A stretch of DNA of 41,733 nt, from NCBI GenBank assembly GCA_964654995.1, contig CAZZKF010000018.1, positions 1-41,733 on the forward strand. The letters run 5' to 3'. This DNA is from CAZZKF01 sp964654995 (GTDB lineage: Bacteria; Pseudomonadota; Alphaproteobacteria; CAZZKF01). The position numbers and the translations under genes were made by a program. Shown here one piece after another: positions 32,243-41,733 of this stretch; within the stretch, counting starts at the first letter, position 1; each line of letters begins with the position of its first letter. The notes below the pieces were generated by a model. The model worked only from the letters and a program-made list of their open reading frames with translations, made no database searches and had not been told where the DNA came from.

Positions 32243-35029
32243 TCAGTGGGCTTCGTCCCAATTGGCGCCGACACCGACTTCGACGTTGAGCCGCACGCTG
32301 AGTTCGCGGGCCGGACCGGCGGCTCCCTCCATGACGGCGCCAATGACACGTGTCGCCGCCTCGACATCGCCCTCGGGCGCCTCGAACAGCAATTCGTCAT
32401 GGACCTGCAGCAGCATCGTCGTGGCCGTCAGCCCGGCCTCTGCCAGGGCGTCCGGCATGCGGATCATCGCCCGGCGCATGACATCGGCGGCCGAGCCCTG
32501 GATCGGCGCATTGATCGCCGCGCGTTCGGAAAAGGCGCGGCGCGACGGGTTCTTGTCGCGAATGCCGGGCACGTGGCAGCGGCGCCCGAACAGGGTGACG
32601 ACATAGCCGTGCCGGCGGCAGAAGTCCTTGGTCCGCTCCATGTAATCGCGGATGCCGGGGAACCGTTCGAAATAGGTTTCGATATAGTCGCGCGCGGTGG
32701 CCTGATCGATGCCCAGCTGGTTGGCGAGGCCAAAGGGGCTGATGCCGTAGATGATGCCGAAATTGATTGCCTTGGCGCGCCGCCGGGTGGCCGCATCCAT
32801 GCCCTCGATGGGCACGCCGAAGACCTCTGATGCGGTCATGGCGTGAATGTCGAGCCCGTCGGCGAATGCCTGCCTGAGGCTGTCGATGCCGGCGATCTCG
32901 GCCAGGAGGCGCAGCTCGATCTGGCTGTAGTCGGCGGAGATCAGGACATTGCCTGGCTCGGCGACAAAGGCGGTGCGAATCTTGCGCCCCTCCTCGGTGC
33001 GAATCGGGATGTTCTGGAGATTAGGGTCGGACGAGGCAAGCCGCCCGGTCGAGGTCGCGGCCATGGCAAACGAGGTGTGCACCCGCCCGGTCTCCGGGTT
33101 GATCTGTTCCTGCAACGCGTCGGTGTACGTCCCCTTGAGCTTGGAAAGCTGACGCCAGTCGAGCACCCGGGCCGGCAGTTCGTGGCCTTCGGCCGCCAGG
33201 CGCTCAAGCACGTCGGCGCCGGTGCCAAACGCCCCGGTCTTGCCCTTCTTGCCGCCTTCCAGTCCCATGTCCTCGAACAGCACCTCGCCCAGTTGCTTGG
33301 GCGATCCGACATTGAATTCGCGGCCCGCCAGACGGTGGATTTCGCGCTCGAGCTCGGCCATGCGGGTGGCGAATTCGTTCGAGAGCCGGGCCAGCACATC
33401 GCGCGCCACCTTGATGCCGGCGCGCTCCATCGCCACCAGAACCGGGGCCAGCGGCCGATCCAGCGTCTCATAGACGCTGACCGCGCGGTTGGGCACCAGT
33501 TGCGGCTTCAGCAAGCGGTGCAGTTGCAGGGTGATGTCGGCGTCTTCGGCGGCATATTCGGTGGCCTGATCCAGCGGCACCCGATCGAAGGTGATCTGCG
33601 CCTTGCCGCGCCCGGCCACGTCCTTGAAGCTGATCGGGGTGACGCCTAAGTGCAGTCTGGCGAGCTCGTCCATGCCGTGGCCGTGCAGTCCGGCCTCCAT
33701 GGCATACGAGATCAGCATGGTGTCATCAAACGGTGTAAGCACGATGCCGTGGCGGGCGAGCACCAGCAGATCGTACTTGATGTTCTGGCCGATCTTGAGC
33801 ACCGCCGGGTCTTCGAGCAGCGGCTTCAATCGCTTGAGCGCGGCGTCCAGCGCGATCTGCTTCGGCGCGTCGCCATCGTCCAGCGCCAGCGCGCCATCGT
33901 CGTTCGTGCGGCCATGACCCAGCGGGATATAGCAGGCATGGCCCGGCTCGATGGCCAGCGAGATGCCGACGAGCTTCGCCTGCATGGCATCCAGCGAGGT
34001 GGTCTCGGTATCGACGGCCAGGACCCCGCGCTCGCGGGCCTGGGCAATCCACTGATCGAGCGCAGCCAGTTCATCGACGCAGACATAGTCGCGCCCCGGT
34101 GCCGCCGGCGACGCCACCGCGCCATTCGACCCGGCGCCATTGCCGATGCCTTCGCCCGACTTCGCCCGGGCCAGGACCTTCGCCCGCAGGGTCCTGAACT
34201 CCTGCTCGTCGAGAAAGGCAACGAGGCGGTCGATGTCGATCTGCGCCCGGCACAGATCGTCGATACCGAGGGGCAGCGGCACGTCGTCCCGCAAGGTCAC
34301 CAACTGGCGGCTGATACGGGCGAGATCGGCGTGCTCGATCAGGGTCTGGCGGCGCCTGGGCTGGGGAATGTCTTCGGCCCGCTCCAAGAGCGCGTCGAGC
34401 CCGCCGAACTCCCGGATCAACTGGGCCGCGGTTTTCACCCCGATGCCGGGGACGCCCGGCACATTGTCGGACGAATCCCCGGCCAGCGCCTGCACATCGA
34501 TGACGCGCTCCGGGCCGACGCCGAACTTTTCGGCGACATCGTCGGGGCCGATGCGCCGGCCCTTCATGGTGTCCCACATCTCGACACCGTCACCGACAAG
34601 CTGCATCAAATCCTTGTCGGACGAGACGATGGTGACCTCAAGACCGCGCTCGCGGGCCTGGCGGACATAGGTGGCGATCACGTCGTCGGCCTCATAGCCC
34701 TCGAGCTCGATGGCCGGCAGGTTGAAGGCCCGCACGGCGTCGCGAATCAGCTCGAACTGGGGGATCAGGTCGTCGGGCGGCGGCGGCCGGTTGGCCTTGT
34801 AGTCGGGATAGATGTCGTTGCGAAAGGTGCGCCGGGCGGCATCGAAAATGACCGCGAAATGGGACGGCTGATGGCGCGCCTCGCTGTCTTCGAGGAGCTT
34901 GAGCAGCATCGAGCAGAACCCCATCACGGCGCCGACCGGCGTGCCGTCGCTGCGCGTCAAAGGCGGCAACGCGTGATAGGCCCGGAAGATGTAGCCGGAG
35001 CCGTCGATCAGATACAGCCGGTCGGTCAT
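32243..35029 (-). CDS. polA: DNA polymerase I
   Basis: A 928-residue, full-length Pol I for Okazaki fragment maturation and repair. The N-terminal 5' nuclease (residues 1 to about 290) starts MTDRLYLIDGSGYIFRAYHA and contains ELEGYEADDVIATYVRQA and SDKDLMQLVGD. The 3'-5' exonuclease keeps its DxE metal ligands (VDTETTSLDAMQ, near residue 336), so proofreading is likely. The polymerase domain has DYSQIELRLLAE (near 696), the O-helix RRRAKAINFGIIYG (near 746) and QVHDELLFE (near 875). The length matches E. coli Pol I. ATG 35029 is the only start fitting the family N-terminus, though its ribosome binding site is weak. The CHCC zinc protein gene lies 42 bases upstream on the same strand. Confidence 0.96.
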   Translation of the reverse strand: MTDRLYLIDGSGYIFRAYHALPPLTRSDGTPVGAVMGFCSMLLKLLEDSEARHQPSHFAVIFDAARRTFRNDIYPDYKANRPPPPDDLIPQFELIRDAVRAFNLPAIELEGYEADDVIATYVRQARERGLEVTIVSSDKDLMQLVGDGVEMWDTMKGRRIGPDDVAEKFGVGPERVIDVQALAGDSSDNVPGVPGIGVKTAAQLIREFGGLDALLERAEDIPQPRRRQTLIEHADLARISRQLVTLRDDVPLPLGIDDLCRAQIDIDRLVAFLDEQEFRTLRAKVLARAKSGEGIGNGAGSNGAVASPAAPGRDYVCVDELAALDQWIAQARERGVLAVDTETTSLDAMQAKLVGISLAIEPGHACYIPLGHGRTNDDGALALDDGDAPKQIALDAALKRLKPLLEDPAVLKIGQNIKYDLLVLARHGIVLTPFDDTMLISYAMEAGLHGHGMDELARLHLGVTPISFKDVAGRGKAQITFDRVPLDQATEYAAEDADITLQLHRLLKPQLVPNRAVSVYETLDRPLAPVLVAMERAGIKVARDVLARLSNEFATRMAELEREIHRLAGREFNVGSPKQLGEVLFEDMGLEGGKKGKTGAFGTGADVLERLAAEGHELPARVLDWRQLSKLKGTYTDALQEQINPETGRVHTSFAMAATSTGRLASSDPNLQNIPIRTEEGRKIRTAFVAEPGNVLISADYSQIELRLLAEIAGIDSLRQAFADGLDIHAMTASEVFGVPIEGMDAATRRRAKAINFGIIYGISPFGLANQLGIDQATARDYIETYFERFPGIRDYMERTKDFCRRHGYVVTLFGRRCHVPGIRDKNPSRRAFSERAAINAPIQGSAADVMRRAMIRMPDALAEAGLTATTMLLQVHDELLFEAPEGDVEAATRVIGAVMEGAAGPARELSVRLNVEVGVGANWDEAH

Positions 35030-35071
35030 GGCGGCTGGGGCTCCTCACCCCGTGCGGGTCTGCCGGGTCGG

Positions 35072-35257
35072 TCAGCCGGTTCCGGTCGGTTGCTCGGCAC
35101 GGCGCATGACGAAGCGGCGATCGCAATAGGGGCATTCGACGATGCCGTCCGCGCCCATGTTGAGGTAAACCCGGGGATGGCCGAGCGGGCCGCCGTTGCC
35201 ATCGCAGGCAACGACCGTTTCATCGACATAGACGGTTTCGGGAGGCGGTGTGTTCAT
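35072..35257 (-). CDS. CHCC-type zinc-finger protein (NDUFS6-like)
   Basis: A 61-residue protein with the zf-CHCC pattern: Cys18, His27, then Cys42 and Cys45 in ECPYCDRRFVM. The motif GHPRVYLNMGADGIVECPYC is the hallmark shared with the complex I accessory subunit NDUFS6 of mitochondria, and alphaproteobacterial homologues are often linked with complex I. It probably binds one zinc. It lies directly upstream of polA on the same strand and may be co-transcribed with it. GAGGA lies eleven bases before ATG 35257. Confidence 0.88.
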   Translation of the reverse strand: MNTPPPETVYVDETVVACDGNGGPLGHPRVYLNMGADGIVECPYCDRRFVMRRAEQPTGTG

Positions 35258-35423
35258 GGGTTCTCAATCCTCGCGGCTGGCGATTGCCGGAACCATCAGG
35301 GGCGGCGCGTCCCGGTCTCGAACGTTGACCGGGCCGGGAAGGGGATGATACCCATTCACCAGTTTCAATCAACCTGTCGCTTGCGCGAAGCCCCTTGCGA
35401 CGCCCACGAGGTTGCCCGCCACC

Positions 35424-36395
<972 letters not shown>

Positions 36396-38021
36396 ATGAT
36401 GATGGCACGCGCCTCCGATCTCGATCAGACGTTCGACGTGGTGATCGTCGGCTCCGGCGCCGCCGGTCTGGGGCTGGCGCTGCGCCTGCCCGAGCGCCTC
36501 TCGGTGGCGGTGCTCTCCAAAGGCGCCATCGATGCCGGCAGCACGGAGAAGGCCCAGGGTGGCATCGCCGCGGTGCTGGCCGATGACGATTCACTCGACA
36601 GCCATATCGCCGATACGCTGGAAGCCGGCGCCGGCCTGTGCGACCCGGAGGTGGTGCGCTTCGTCGTCTCGCAAGGCCCCGAGACCATCGCCTGGCTGGT
36701 CGCGCAAGGGGTGACCTTTTCGCGAAGCGGCGGCGAGGACGGGGCGACGCCCTTTCACCTGACCCGCGAGGGCGGGCATTCGCACCGCCGCGTCGTCCAT
36801 GCCGACGATGCCACCGGCCACGAGATCCAGTCGGTGCTGGAAGCCCGGGTCGCCGAGCGATCCAACGTCACCATCCTGGAGCATCACGTCGCCATCGACC
36901 TGATCACCGAGGCCGGCGCGCAGGCGCCGGCGCGGCGCTGCCTCGGCCTCTATGCCTTCGATGCCCGTGCCGGCCGGGTGGTGACCCTGCGCGGCCGCGC
37001 CGTGGCGCTGGCCACCGGCGGCGCCAGCAAGGTTTATCTCTACACCAGCAACCCCGACGGCGCGACCGGCGACGGCATCGCCATGGCGTGGCGGGCCGGC
37101 TGCCGGGTGGCGAACATGGAATTCAACCAGTTTCACCCGACCTGTCTTTACCACCCCCAGGCCAAATCCTTCCTGCTCAGCGAGGCGCTGCGCGGCGAAG
37201 GCGCGAAGCTGCGGCTGCCCGACGGGTCCACCTTCATGGAGCGCTATCACCCGCGCGCCGAACTGGCGCCGCGCGACATCGTCGCCCGGGCGATCGACGA
37301 TCAGATGAAGCGGCTTGGCATCGACTGCGTCTATCTCGACATCAGCCACCGGCCGGCCGACTTCATCCGCGCGCATTTCCCCAACCTCTATGCCAAATGC
37401 CTGGAATTCGGTTTCGACCTGGCAAGAGAGCCGGTCCCCGTGGTGCCGGCCGCCCATTACACCTGCGGCGGGGTGGTGACCGACCGCCGGGCGCGCAGCG
37501 ATATCGCCAACCTCTACGTTATCGGCGAGGCCGCGCATACCGGGCTCCATGGCGCCAACCGCATGGCCAGCAACTCGCTGCTTGAATGCCTGGTGTTTTC
37601 GGCCGCGGCCGCCGCCGACATATCCGGGACCATCGACGCGATCCCCGCCCCGCCGGCCCTGCGCCCGTGGGACGAAAGCCGGGTCACCGACTCGGACGAG
37701 GAGGTGGTGGTCTCCCACAACTGGGATGAACTGCGCCATTTCATGTGGGATTACGTCGGCATCGTGCGCACCAACAAGCGCCTCGAGCGGGCCAAGCGGC
37801 GCATCGACATGCTGCTCGGCGAAATCGCCGAATATTACGGCAACTTCCGGGTCACCGGCGATTTGCTCGAGCTGCGCAATCTCGCCGTGGTGGCGGACCT
37901 GATCGTGCGCTCGGCCATGACCCGCAAGGAAAGCCGGGGCCTGCACTTCACCCTCGATTACCCCGAGCCCGACGAGTCGCACCCGCCGCAGCCGACCGTG
38001 CTCACCCCTGCGGGTCGCTGA
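36396..38021 (+). CDS. nadB: L-aspartate oxidase
   Basis: A 541-residue FAD enzyme making iminoaspartate from aspartate, the first step of de novo NAD synthesis. FAD motif VVIVGSGAAGLGLAL lies near the N-terminus. GSTEKAQGGIAAVLADDDS, REGGHSHRRVVHADDATGHE, MEFNQFHPTCLYHP and GLHGANRMASNSLLECLVF are family signatures separating it from succinate dehydrogenase. The C-terminal helical domain (HFMWDYVGIVRTNKRLERAK) is complete. Three consecutive ATG codons (36396, 36399, 36402) directly follow the ABC ATPase stop, so re-initiation is likely and the exact start is uncertain. nadA and nadC are not adjacent. Its 3' end overlaps that of the convergent flavin reductase gene by 20 bases. Confidence 0.94.
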   Translation: MMMARASDLDQTFDVVIVGSGAAGLGLALRLPERLSVAVLSKGAIDAGSTEKAQGGIAAVLADDDSLDSHIADTLEAGAGLCDPEVVRFVVSQGPETIAWLVAQGVTFSRSGGEDGATPFHLTREGGHSHRRVVHADDATGHEIQSVLEARVAERSNVTILEHHVAIDLITEAGAQAPARRCLGLYAFDARAGRVVTLRGRAVALATGGASKVYLYTSNPDGATGDGIAMAWRAGCRVANMEFNQFHPTCLYHPQAKSFLLSEALRGEGAKLRLPDGSTFMERYHPRAELAPRDIVARAIDDQMKRLGIDCVYLDISHRPADFIRAHFPNLYAKCLEFGFDLAREPVPVVPAAHYTCGGVVTDRRARSDIANLYVIGEAAHTGLHGANRMASNSLLECLVFSAAAAADISGTIDAIPAPPALRPWDESRVTDSDEEVVVSHNWDELRHFMWDYVGIVRTNKRLERAKRRIDMLLGEIAEYYGNFRVTGDLLELRNLAVVADLIVRSAMTRKESRGLHFTLDYPEPDESHPPQPTVLTPAGR

Positions 38022-38637
38022 GCCCTGTGGGCCGGCCCATCCTGAAAACCTCCTCGACCACCGCATATTCGTCATAGCCGAGCCGGGCGATCGGCTTGAG
38101 GCGCGTGATATCGACGCGACCCTCTTCGATGAGCGCGTCCGAAATGTGCACGCCCACCACCTCGCCGAGCACGATGGCGTTCGAGAGATCGGGATGCGCG
38201 CGCGGCAACTCCACGGTCTGCAGATAACGGCATTCGAGGTGCGCCGGCGATTCGGCGACGCGGGGCGGGCGCACCAGTTCGGAGGGCGCCTTGGTCAGCC
38301 CGGCGAGCTCGAACTCGTCCACCTCGGGCGGCACCGGTGCGGCACTCATGTTCATCCGCTCGCGCAGGTCCCAGGTCGCCAGGTTGACGACGAATTCGCC
38401 GGTCGCTTCGACATTCATGCGCGAGTCCTTGAGCGGGCGTTCCAGCGAATCCGAATTGGCGCAGAACATGACGACGGGGGGCGGATGGCAGACCGCGTTG
38501 AAAAAGCTGAAGGGTGCGAGATTGACGATGCCGTCCGGGCTGATGCTGGAGATCCAGCCGATCGGGCGCGGGACGACGAGCGCCTTGAAGGGATCGAAGG
38601 GCAGCCCGTGATCGCGCCTGGCGGTTTCATAAAACAT
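38002..38637 (-). CDS. Flavin reductase-like FMN-binding protein
   Basis: A 211-residue protein of the DIM6/NTAB flavin reductase-like family, with a split-barrel FMN-binding fold. Motifs are VVPRPIGWISSISPDGIVNL, APFSFFNAVCHPPPVVMFCA, KDSRMNVEATGEFVVNL and ECRYLQTVELP. This subgroup is often annotated as flavoprotein oxygenase or reductase; the partner is unknown. ATG 38637 lies seven bases after the stop of the upstream dehydrogenase gene, and a GGAGG sits about 12 bases before it within that stop region. It is probably co-transcribed with the 3-hydroxyacyl-CoA dehydrogenase. Confidence 0.87.
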   Translation of the reverse strand: MFYETARRDHGLPFDPFKALVVPRPIGWISSISPDGIVNLAPFSFFNAVCHPPPVVMFCANSDSLERPLKDSRMNVEATGEFVVNLATWDLRERMNMSAAPVPPEVDEFELAGLTKAPSELVRPPRVAESPAHLECRYLQTVELPRAHPDLSNAIVLGEVVGVHISDALIEEGRVDITRLKPIARLGYDEYAVVEEVFRMGRPTGLSDPQG

Positions 38638-38644
38638 GTGGGGG

Positions 38645-40144
38645 TTATTCCTCCGGCGTGGTCAGTGACAGGCCGAGCCGCGCACGGCGCTTGAGCCACG
38701 GGCTCGGCCGGTAGCGGGGATCGCCGTAGAAGCCGTGCAGGCGCGCCAATATTTCCAGCACCGTCTCACCGCCCACTCCATCACCCAGCGCCAGCGGCCC
38801 CTTGGGATAGCCGAGCCCGAGACGCACCGCCGCATCGATGTCATCCGGGCTGGCGATCCGCGCCTGGGCAATCTCGCAGCCGATGTTGACGATCGTCGCC
38901 ACCACGCGCTGGGCGATGAAGCCGGGGCTGTCGTGGATCACGGTCACCGGCACGCCGTCGCCGGCCAGCATCGCCCAGGCGGCATCGCGAAAATCCGGAT
39001 CGGTCGCCGGCGTCGTCATCAGGGTGCGGCGCGCCTCCAGCCCGAACAGGGGATCGACGGCAACCGTGCGCGTTGCATCCAACCCGGCCTCCAGCGCCGC
39101 CGTGGTGGCATCGGCACCGATGGGCGAGACCAGAATGAGGCTCTCATCCGCCGGCCTTTCGCCGCCATCGACCTCGAGCCCCAGGGCGGATACCAGATCG
39201 CGCACCGGCTCTGCGGCCGCTCCCAGCCATACGGGTCGGGGCGCCGCATCGGGCACCGGCGGTGCCGGCGGCGCCAGCTTTTTGCCGTCTTCGTAGACAT
39301 AAAAACCGCGCCCCGTCTTGCGCCCGAAGAGGCCGGCGGCGAACTGCTTGCGGGCGAGATAGGCGGGGCGGAAGCGGGGCTCCTGATAGAACTGGTCATA
39401 GATGCTTTCCATCACTTTCAGCGACACATCGATGCCGGTGAGATCGAACAGCTCGAACGGCCCCATGCGAAAGCCCGCCGCCTCGCGCATCACATCATCG
39501 ACCTGATGGGTTTGCGCGATGCCTTCCGAGACGATGCGCAAGCCCTCGGTGGACAGGCCGCGGCCCGCATGATTGACCAGAAAACCGGGGGAATCGATGG
39601 TGCGCACCGGCCGGTGACCCATGCGCTCGGCGAGCGCGCAAAGCGCCTCGACCACCGCCTCCTCGGTCATTGTTGCGGCGATCACCTCGACGACCTTCAT
39701 CAGCGGCACCGGATTGAAGAAATGATAGCCGGCGACCCGCCCCGGGCGCTCGAGCGGCGCCGCCAGTGCGGTAACCGACAGCGACGAAGTGTTGGAGGCG
39801 AGAATGCAGTCCGGGCCAACGATCGCCTCGAGCCGGGTGAACAGATCGCGCTTGACCTCGAGGTCCTCGATGATCGCCTCGATCACCAGGTCGGCGTCCG
39901 TGAAATCGTCCAGCCCGTCGACCGCCACCAGGCGGGTGATGGCGGCCTCGGCCTCATCCGCCGTGATCCGCCCCTTTTCCGCCTGGCGGCGGAGCATCCT
40001 GGCGACGAAATCGCGGGCCCCTGAAATGGCATCCGCGTTCGCATCCCACAGCTTGACGGTCAGGCCGGCGGCGGCTGCGATCTGGCAGATGCCGCGGCCC
40101 ATGGCGCCGGTGCCGATGACGCCGATGGTGGCAATGTCTCGCAT
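38645..40144 (-). CDS. 3-hydroxyacyl-CoA dehydrogenase (PaaH/PaaC type)
   Basis: A 499-residue NAD-dependent enzyme of the TIGR02279-like type, which oxidises 3-hydroxyadipyl-CoA in phenylacetate degradation. The N-terminal Rossmann motif is GVIGTGAMGRGI (residues 8-19). The catalytic His141 is in YHFFNPVPLMKVVEV, and SNTSSLSVTALA is conserved. A second dehydrogenase C-terminal domain (DSPGFIAQRVVATIVNIGCE) near residue 400 gives the longer two-domain form of PaaH rather than the roughly 285-residue short form. ATG 40144 has AAGGAA just upstream. It diverges from the 3-oxoadipyl-CoA thiolase gene, which encodes the next step. Other short-chain 3-hydroxyacyl substrates are possible. Confidence 0.85.
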   Translation of the reverse strand: MRDIATIGVIGTGAMGRGICQIAAAAGLTVKLWDANADAISGARDFVARMLRRQAEKGRITADEAEAAITRLVAVDGLDDFTDADLVIEAIIEDLEVKRDLFTRLEAIVGPDCILASNTSSLSVTALAAPLERPGRVAGYHFFNPVPLMKVVEVIAATMTEEAVVEALCALAERMGHRPVRTIDSPGFLVNHAGRGLSTEGLRIVSEGIAQTHQVDDVMREAAGFRMGPFELFDLTGIDVSLKVMESIYDQFYQEPRFRPAYLARKQFAAGLFGRKTGRGFYVYEDGKKLAPPAPPVPDAAPRPVWLGAAAEPVRDLVSALGLEVDGGERPADESLILVSPIGADATTAALEAGLDATRTVAVDPLFGLEARRTLMTTPATDPDFRDAAWAMLAGDGVPVTVIHDSPGFIAQRVVATIVNIGCEIAQARIASPDDIDAAVRLGLGYPKGPLALGDGVGGETVLEILARLHGFYGDPRYRPSPWLKRRARLGLSLTTPEE

Positions 40145-40345
40145 GCTGTTCCTTCCCTTCTTGTCGGTCACATCTTTCCTGCCGGCCGGACCCCGGCTGG
40201 TTATCGTTATAATCGGGCCGGCGCGTCCCGAGAAAGGCTTTCGTGCAGGACCGCGGCACCTTGGGTCTTGGCCGGCGCCCCGCCGATCGCCTATCTTGGG
40301 GCCCGGATGACCGATCTGCGCCCCTGCTCACGTGAAAGGATGCCC
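40145..40345. promoter_or_regulatory. Divergent promoter region of the dehydrogenase and thiolase genes
   Basis: A 201-base spacer between two genes for consecutive steps. TATAAT at 40208-40213 (plus strand) is the only AT-rich segment and could be a -10 element; no good -35 pairs with it. No regulator gene is adjacent. Confidence 0.35.
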
Positions 40346-41551
40346 ATGACCGAAGCCTTCATCTGCGATGCGATCCGCACCCCCATCGGCCGCTACGGCG
40401 GCGCCCTGGCACCTGTGCGCACCGATGATCTTGCCGCCATCCCATTGAAGGCGCTGATCGAACGCAATCCGAAGCTGGACACGGAAGCCATCGACGATGT
40501 GATCCTCGGCTGCGCCAATCAGGCCGGCGAGGACAACCGCAATGTCGCGCGCATGGCGGTGCTGCTCTCAGGGCTGCCTGACCGGGTGCCGGGTGCGACC
40601 ATCAACCGCTTGTGCGGCTCGGGGCTCGATGCCATTGCGTATGCCGCCCGGGCCATTCGCGCTGGTGATGGCGAGCTGATGATTGCCGGCGGGGTTGAGA
40701 GCATGTCGCGTGCGCCCTTCGTGATGGGCAAGGCCGAGACCGCCTTTTCCCGCAAGGCGGAAATCTATGACACCACCATCGGCTGGCGGTTCGTCAATCC
40801 GGTGATCAAGGCCCAGTACGGCATCGAGTCGATGCCCGAGACCGGCGAAAATGTCGCCGAGGACTTCGGGATTTCCCGCGCCGATCAGGACGCCTTCGCC
40901 CTGCGCTCGCAACAGCGCGCGGCCCGGGCGCAAGAAGCCGGCATCTTCGCCGAGGAAATCGTGCCGGTGACCATTCCGCAGCGCAAGGGCGATCCGCTGG
41001 TGGTCGAGCGTGACGAGCATCCGCGCCCCGATACCACGCTGGAAAGGCTCGCCAAACTGCGCACCCCGTTCCGTGAAAACGGCACGATCACCGCCGGCAA
41101 TGCCTCGGGCGTCAACGACGGGGCGTGTGCGGTGATCGTCGCCTCCGAGAAGGCCGCTGCCGCCAACGGGCTCACGCCGCGGGCCCGCATTCTGGCGACC
41201 GCCTGCGCCGGCGTGCCGCCGCGAATCATGGGCATCGGCCCGGCGCCGGCGACCCGCAAGGTGCTGGCGCGCACCGGGCTGGCGCTCGAGGCCATGGATG
41301 TGATCGAGCTCAACGAGGCCTTTGCCAGCCAGTCATTGGCGGTGCTGCGCGAGCTCGGCCTGCCCGACGATGCCGAGCATGTGAACCCCAACGGCGGTGC
41401 GATTGCGCTCGGCCATCCCTTGGGCATGAGCGGGGCGCGGCTGGCCACCACCGCGGTCTACGAGCTCGCGCGCCGCCAGGGCCGCTATGCGCTTTGCACC
41501 ATGTGCATCGGCGTCGGCCAGGGCATCGCCATGGTGCTTGAGCGGGCCTGA
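40346..41551 (+). CDS. pcaF: 3-oxoadipyl-CoA thiolase
   Basis: A 401-residue thiolase, the exact usual length of PcaF/PaaJ, cleaving 3-oxoadipyl-CoA to succinyl-CoA and acetyl-CoA. The acyl-enzyme Cys90 is in NRLCGSG, the catalytic His357 is in NPNGGAIALGHPLGMSGARL, and the proton-donor Cys387 is in CTMCIGVGQG. KAQYGIESMPETGENVAEDF is typical of the 3-oxoadipyl-CoA group (TIGR02430). ATG 40346 has AAAGGA five bases upstream. Since the neighbouring dehydrogenase makes its substrate, PaaJ of the phenylacetate route is an equally good name. A general acetyl-CoA acetyltransferase activity cannot be excluded. Confidence 0.9.
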   Translation: MTEAFICDAIRTPIGRYGGALAPVRTDDLAAIPLKALIERNPKLDTEAIDDVILGCANQAGEDNRNVARMAVLLSGLPDRVPGATINRLCGSGLDAIAYAARAIRAGDGELMIAGGVESMSRAPFVMGKAETAFSRKAEIYDTTIGWRFVNPVIKAQYGIESMPETGENVAEDFGISRADQDAFALRSQQRAARAQEAGIFAEEIVPVTIPQRKGDPLVVERDEHPRPDTTLERLAKLRTPFRENGTITAGNASGVNDGACAVIVASEKAAAANGLTPRARILATACAGVPPRIMGIGPAPATRKVLARTGLALEAMDVIELNEAFASQSLAVLRELGLPDDAEHVNPNGGAIALGHPLGMSGARLATTAVYELARRQGRYALCTMCIGVGQGIAMVLERA

Positions 41552-41561
41552 GCGCCCGCTC
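41540..41561 (+). terminator. Hairpin over the thiolase stop codon
   Basis: GAGCGGGC (41540-41547) and GCCCGCTC (41554-41561) form a perfect 8-base-pair stem whose 6-base loop contains the TGA stop. There is no T-run, so intrinsic termination is uncertain; it may protect the 3' end. Confidence 0.3.
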
Positions 41562-41652
41562 GGCACACCGCCTGCCAAAGCGATTGCGAAAGCGCCGCGC
41601 CTGCGATAACGTGCCCTCGCGCCACGGCCATGGACTGCCGCCCGGCGCCTGC

Positions 41653-41729
41653 GCACCCGTAGCTCAGTTGGATAGAGCGCTGCCCTCCGAAGGCAGAGGT
41701 CACAGGTTCGAATCCTGTCGGGTGCGCCA
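41653..41729 (+). tRNA. tRNA-Arg (anticodon CCG)
   Basis: A complete 77-base tRNA with encoded CCA. Acceptor GCACCCG pairs with CGGGTGC, discriminator G. The anticodon stem CTGCC/GGCAG encloses loop CTCCGAA, with anticodon CCG at 41687-41689, reading the CGG arginine codon. The T-loop GTTCGAATC is canonical. It stands alone after the thiolase gene. Confidence 0.97.
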
Positions 41730-41733
41730 TTTC

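Overview
The window is GC-rich, densely coded chromosomal DNA from an alphaproteobacterium, most likely a Rhodospirillales-type lineage. Evidence for this is the rpsU / COQ9 pairing, a DUF1013/TrcR gene, an RcdA (DUF1465) gene, DUF1192 and DUF465 microproteins, the TIGR02186-TauE pair, a gamma-alpha fused KorA with KorB, and an NDUFS6-like CHCC zinc protein. A run of exactly 100 N (18199-18298) is a scaffold gap, so the window is a draft assembly. I see no insertion sequence, prophage, CRISPR array or plasmid gene.

Layout. 1-3.2 kb: rpsU diverging from def-COQ9, then purE diverging from a diguanylate cyclase. 3.2-7.4 kb: small alphaproteobacterial genes (two DUF465, TIGR02444, trcR, a quinone oxidoreductase, DUF1192, a candidate small RNA, rcdA), several tied to cell-cycle control. 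7.4-12.9 kb: rpmE, an MsbA-related ABC exporter, TauE/SafE plus TIGR02186, and a three-gene operon of ECF sigma factor, putative anti-sigma protein and periplasmic metal-sensor-like protein. 13-18.2 kb: korA-korB, a MATE exporter and arsC. 18.3-19.5 kb: pyrD.

19.6-24.9 kb holds the least explained unit: a promoter, a long hairpin-rich leader, then four closely spaced genes (P-loop NTPase of unknown function, ABC exporter with a variant signature motif, alpha/beta hydrolase, OprO/OprP-type porin). This is the best candidate for an undescribed system. It ends tail to tail with a CpdA/Icc-like phosphodiesterase.

25.7-29.2 kb: a beta-propeller protein resembling the FlaEY type and a FliL-like membrane protein, behind a perfect CtrA box (TTAA-N7-TTAAC). 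29.4-32.2 kb: a TonB-dependent receptor with a large inverted repeat upstream and a textbook terminator. 32.2-38.6 kb: polA, the CHCC zinc protein, an ABC ATPase without an adjacent permease, nadB and a flavin reductase-like protein. 38.6-41.7 kb: divergent 3-hydroxyacyl-CoA dehydrogenase and 3-oxoadipyl-CoA thiolase genes (end of phenylacetate / beta-ketoadipate degradation) and tRNA-Arg(CCG).

The physiology suggested is that of a respiring Gram-negative heterotroph with aromatic or acyl-CoA catabolism, low-potential 2-oxoacid oxidation, envelope stress sensing and CtrA-type cell-cycle and flagellar control. Family assignments come from reading motifs, not from database searches.
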